From contig CALGYY010000230.1 in NCBI GenBank assembly GCA_937934705.1, positions 1 to 5,803 on the forward strand: a stretch of DNA of 5,803 bases. The letters are read 5' to 3'. This DNA comes from an uncultured Bacteroidota bacterium. GTDB taxonomy: Bacteria > Bacteroidota > Bacteroidia > Bacteroidales > CAIWKO01. A program made the translations under genes and the position numbers. This document shows positions 5,789 to 5,803 of this stretch, piece after piece. How positions within the stretch are numbered: position 1 is the first letter of the stretch; each line of letters starts with the position of its first letter. The notes beneath the pieces were generated by a model. It was not told the origin of the DNA. It searched no databases and saw only the letters and a program-made list of their open reading frames with translations.

Positions 5789-5803
5789 AGCTGTTTTCAG
5801 GGG

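Noticed and set aside
5742..5803. Part of a 23S rRNA flanking the IVP gene
   Set aside because: The flanks are heptamer repeats and a T-tract; no rRNA sequence is visible on either side.

Overview
The window is a short co-oriented gene cluster followed by a repeat-rich spacer and one AT-rich stand-alone gene, all on the + strand. The protein set (AlgX/DHHW-type protein, acyl-AMP ligase, acyl carrier protein, orphan four-helix-bundle/23S-IVP protein) together with spacers full of short tandem repeats resembles uncultured Bacteroidota genomes. That taxonomic reading is inference. The strong GGAGGA Shine-Dalgarno sequences are less typical of that phylum, so related lineages remain possible.

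Bases 1-4880 look like one operon. The last 13 codons of a cut-off upstream gene end in an ATGA overlap with a 966-residue membrane protein (39-2939). That protein has four two-helix membrane hairpins, three extracytoplasmic domains of which the first and third are clearly duplicated, and a C-terminal SGNH/AlgX-like domain. After 22 bases comes an adenylating enzyme of the fatty acyl-AMP ligase (FAAL) type (2962-4653). Its stop codon overlaps (TAATG) the start of a 75-residue acyl carrier protein with a GWDSL phosphopantetheine site (4653-4880). The logic resembles Dlt-type D-alanylation (AMP ligase, carrier protein, MBOAT channel, SGNH partner) or alginate/cellulose O-acetylation. The ligase would activate an acyl acid and load it on the carrier protein, an acyl channel probably encoded upstream would pass it across the membrane, and the SGNH protein would place it on a cell-envelope or exopolysaccharide acceptor. 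The substrate cannot be read from the sequence.

Bases 4881-5372 hold no gene. They are a mosaic of short tandem arrays whose unit is almost always 7 or 8 bp: GTGATGAA, GTCGAAA, AATATCN, CCGATACN, GTGATGAA again, then GTAAATT. Two copies of TCGACAAGCTC also lie there.

Bases 5373-5741 encode a four-helix-bundle protein of the 23S rRNA intervening-sequence (IVP) family, clearly AT-richer than the operon. It is bracketed by heptamer arrays in opposite orientation, GTAAATT before and AATTTAC after, including a perfect 18-bp inverted repeat. The layout looks like a small mobile or formerly mobile unit.
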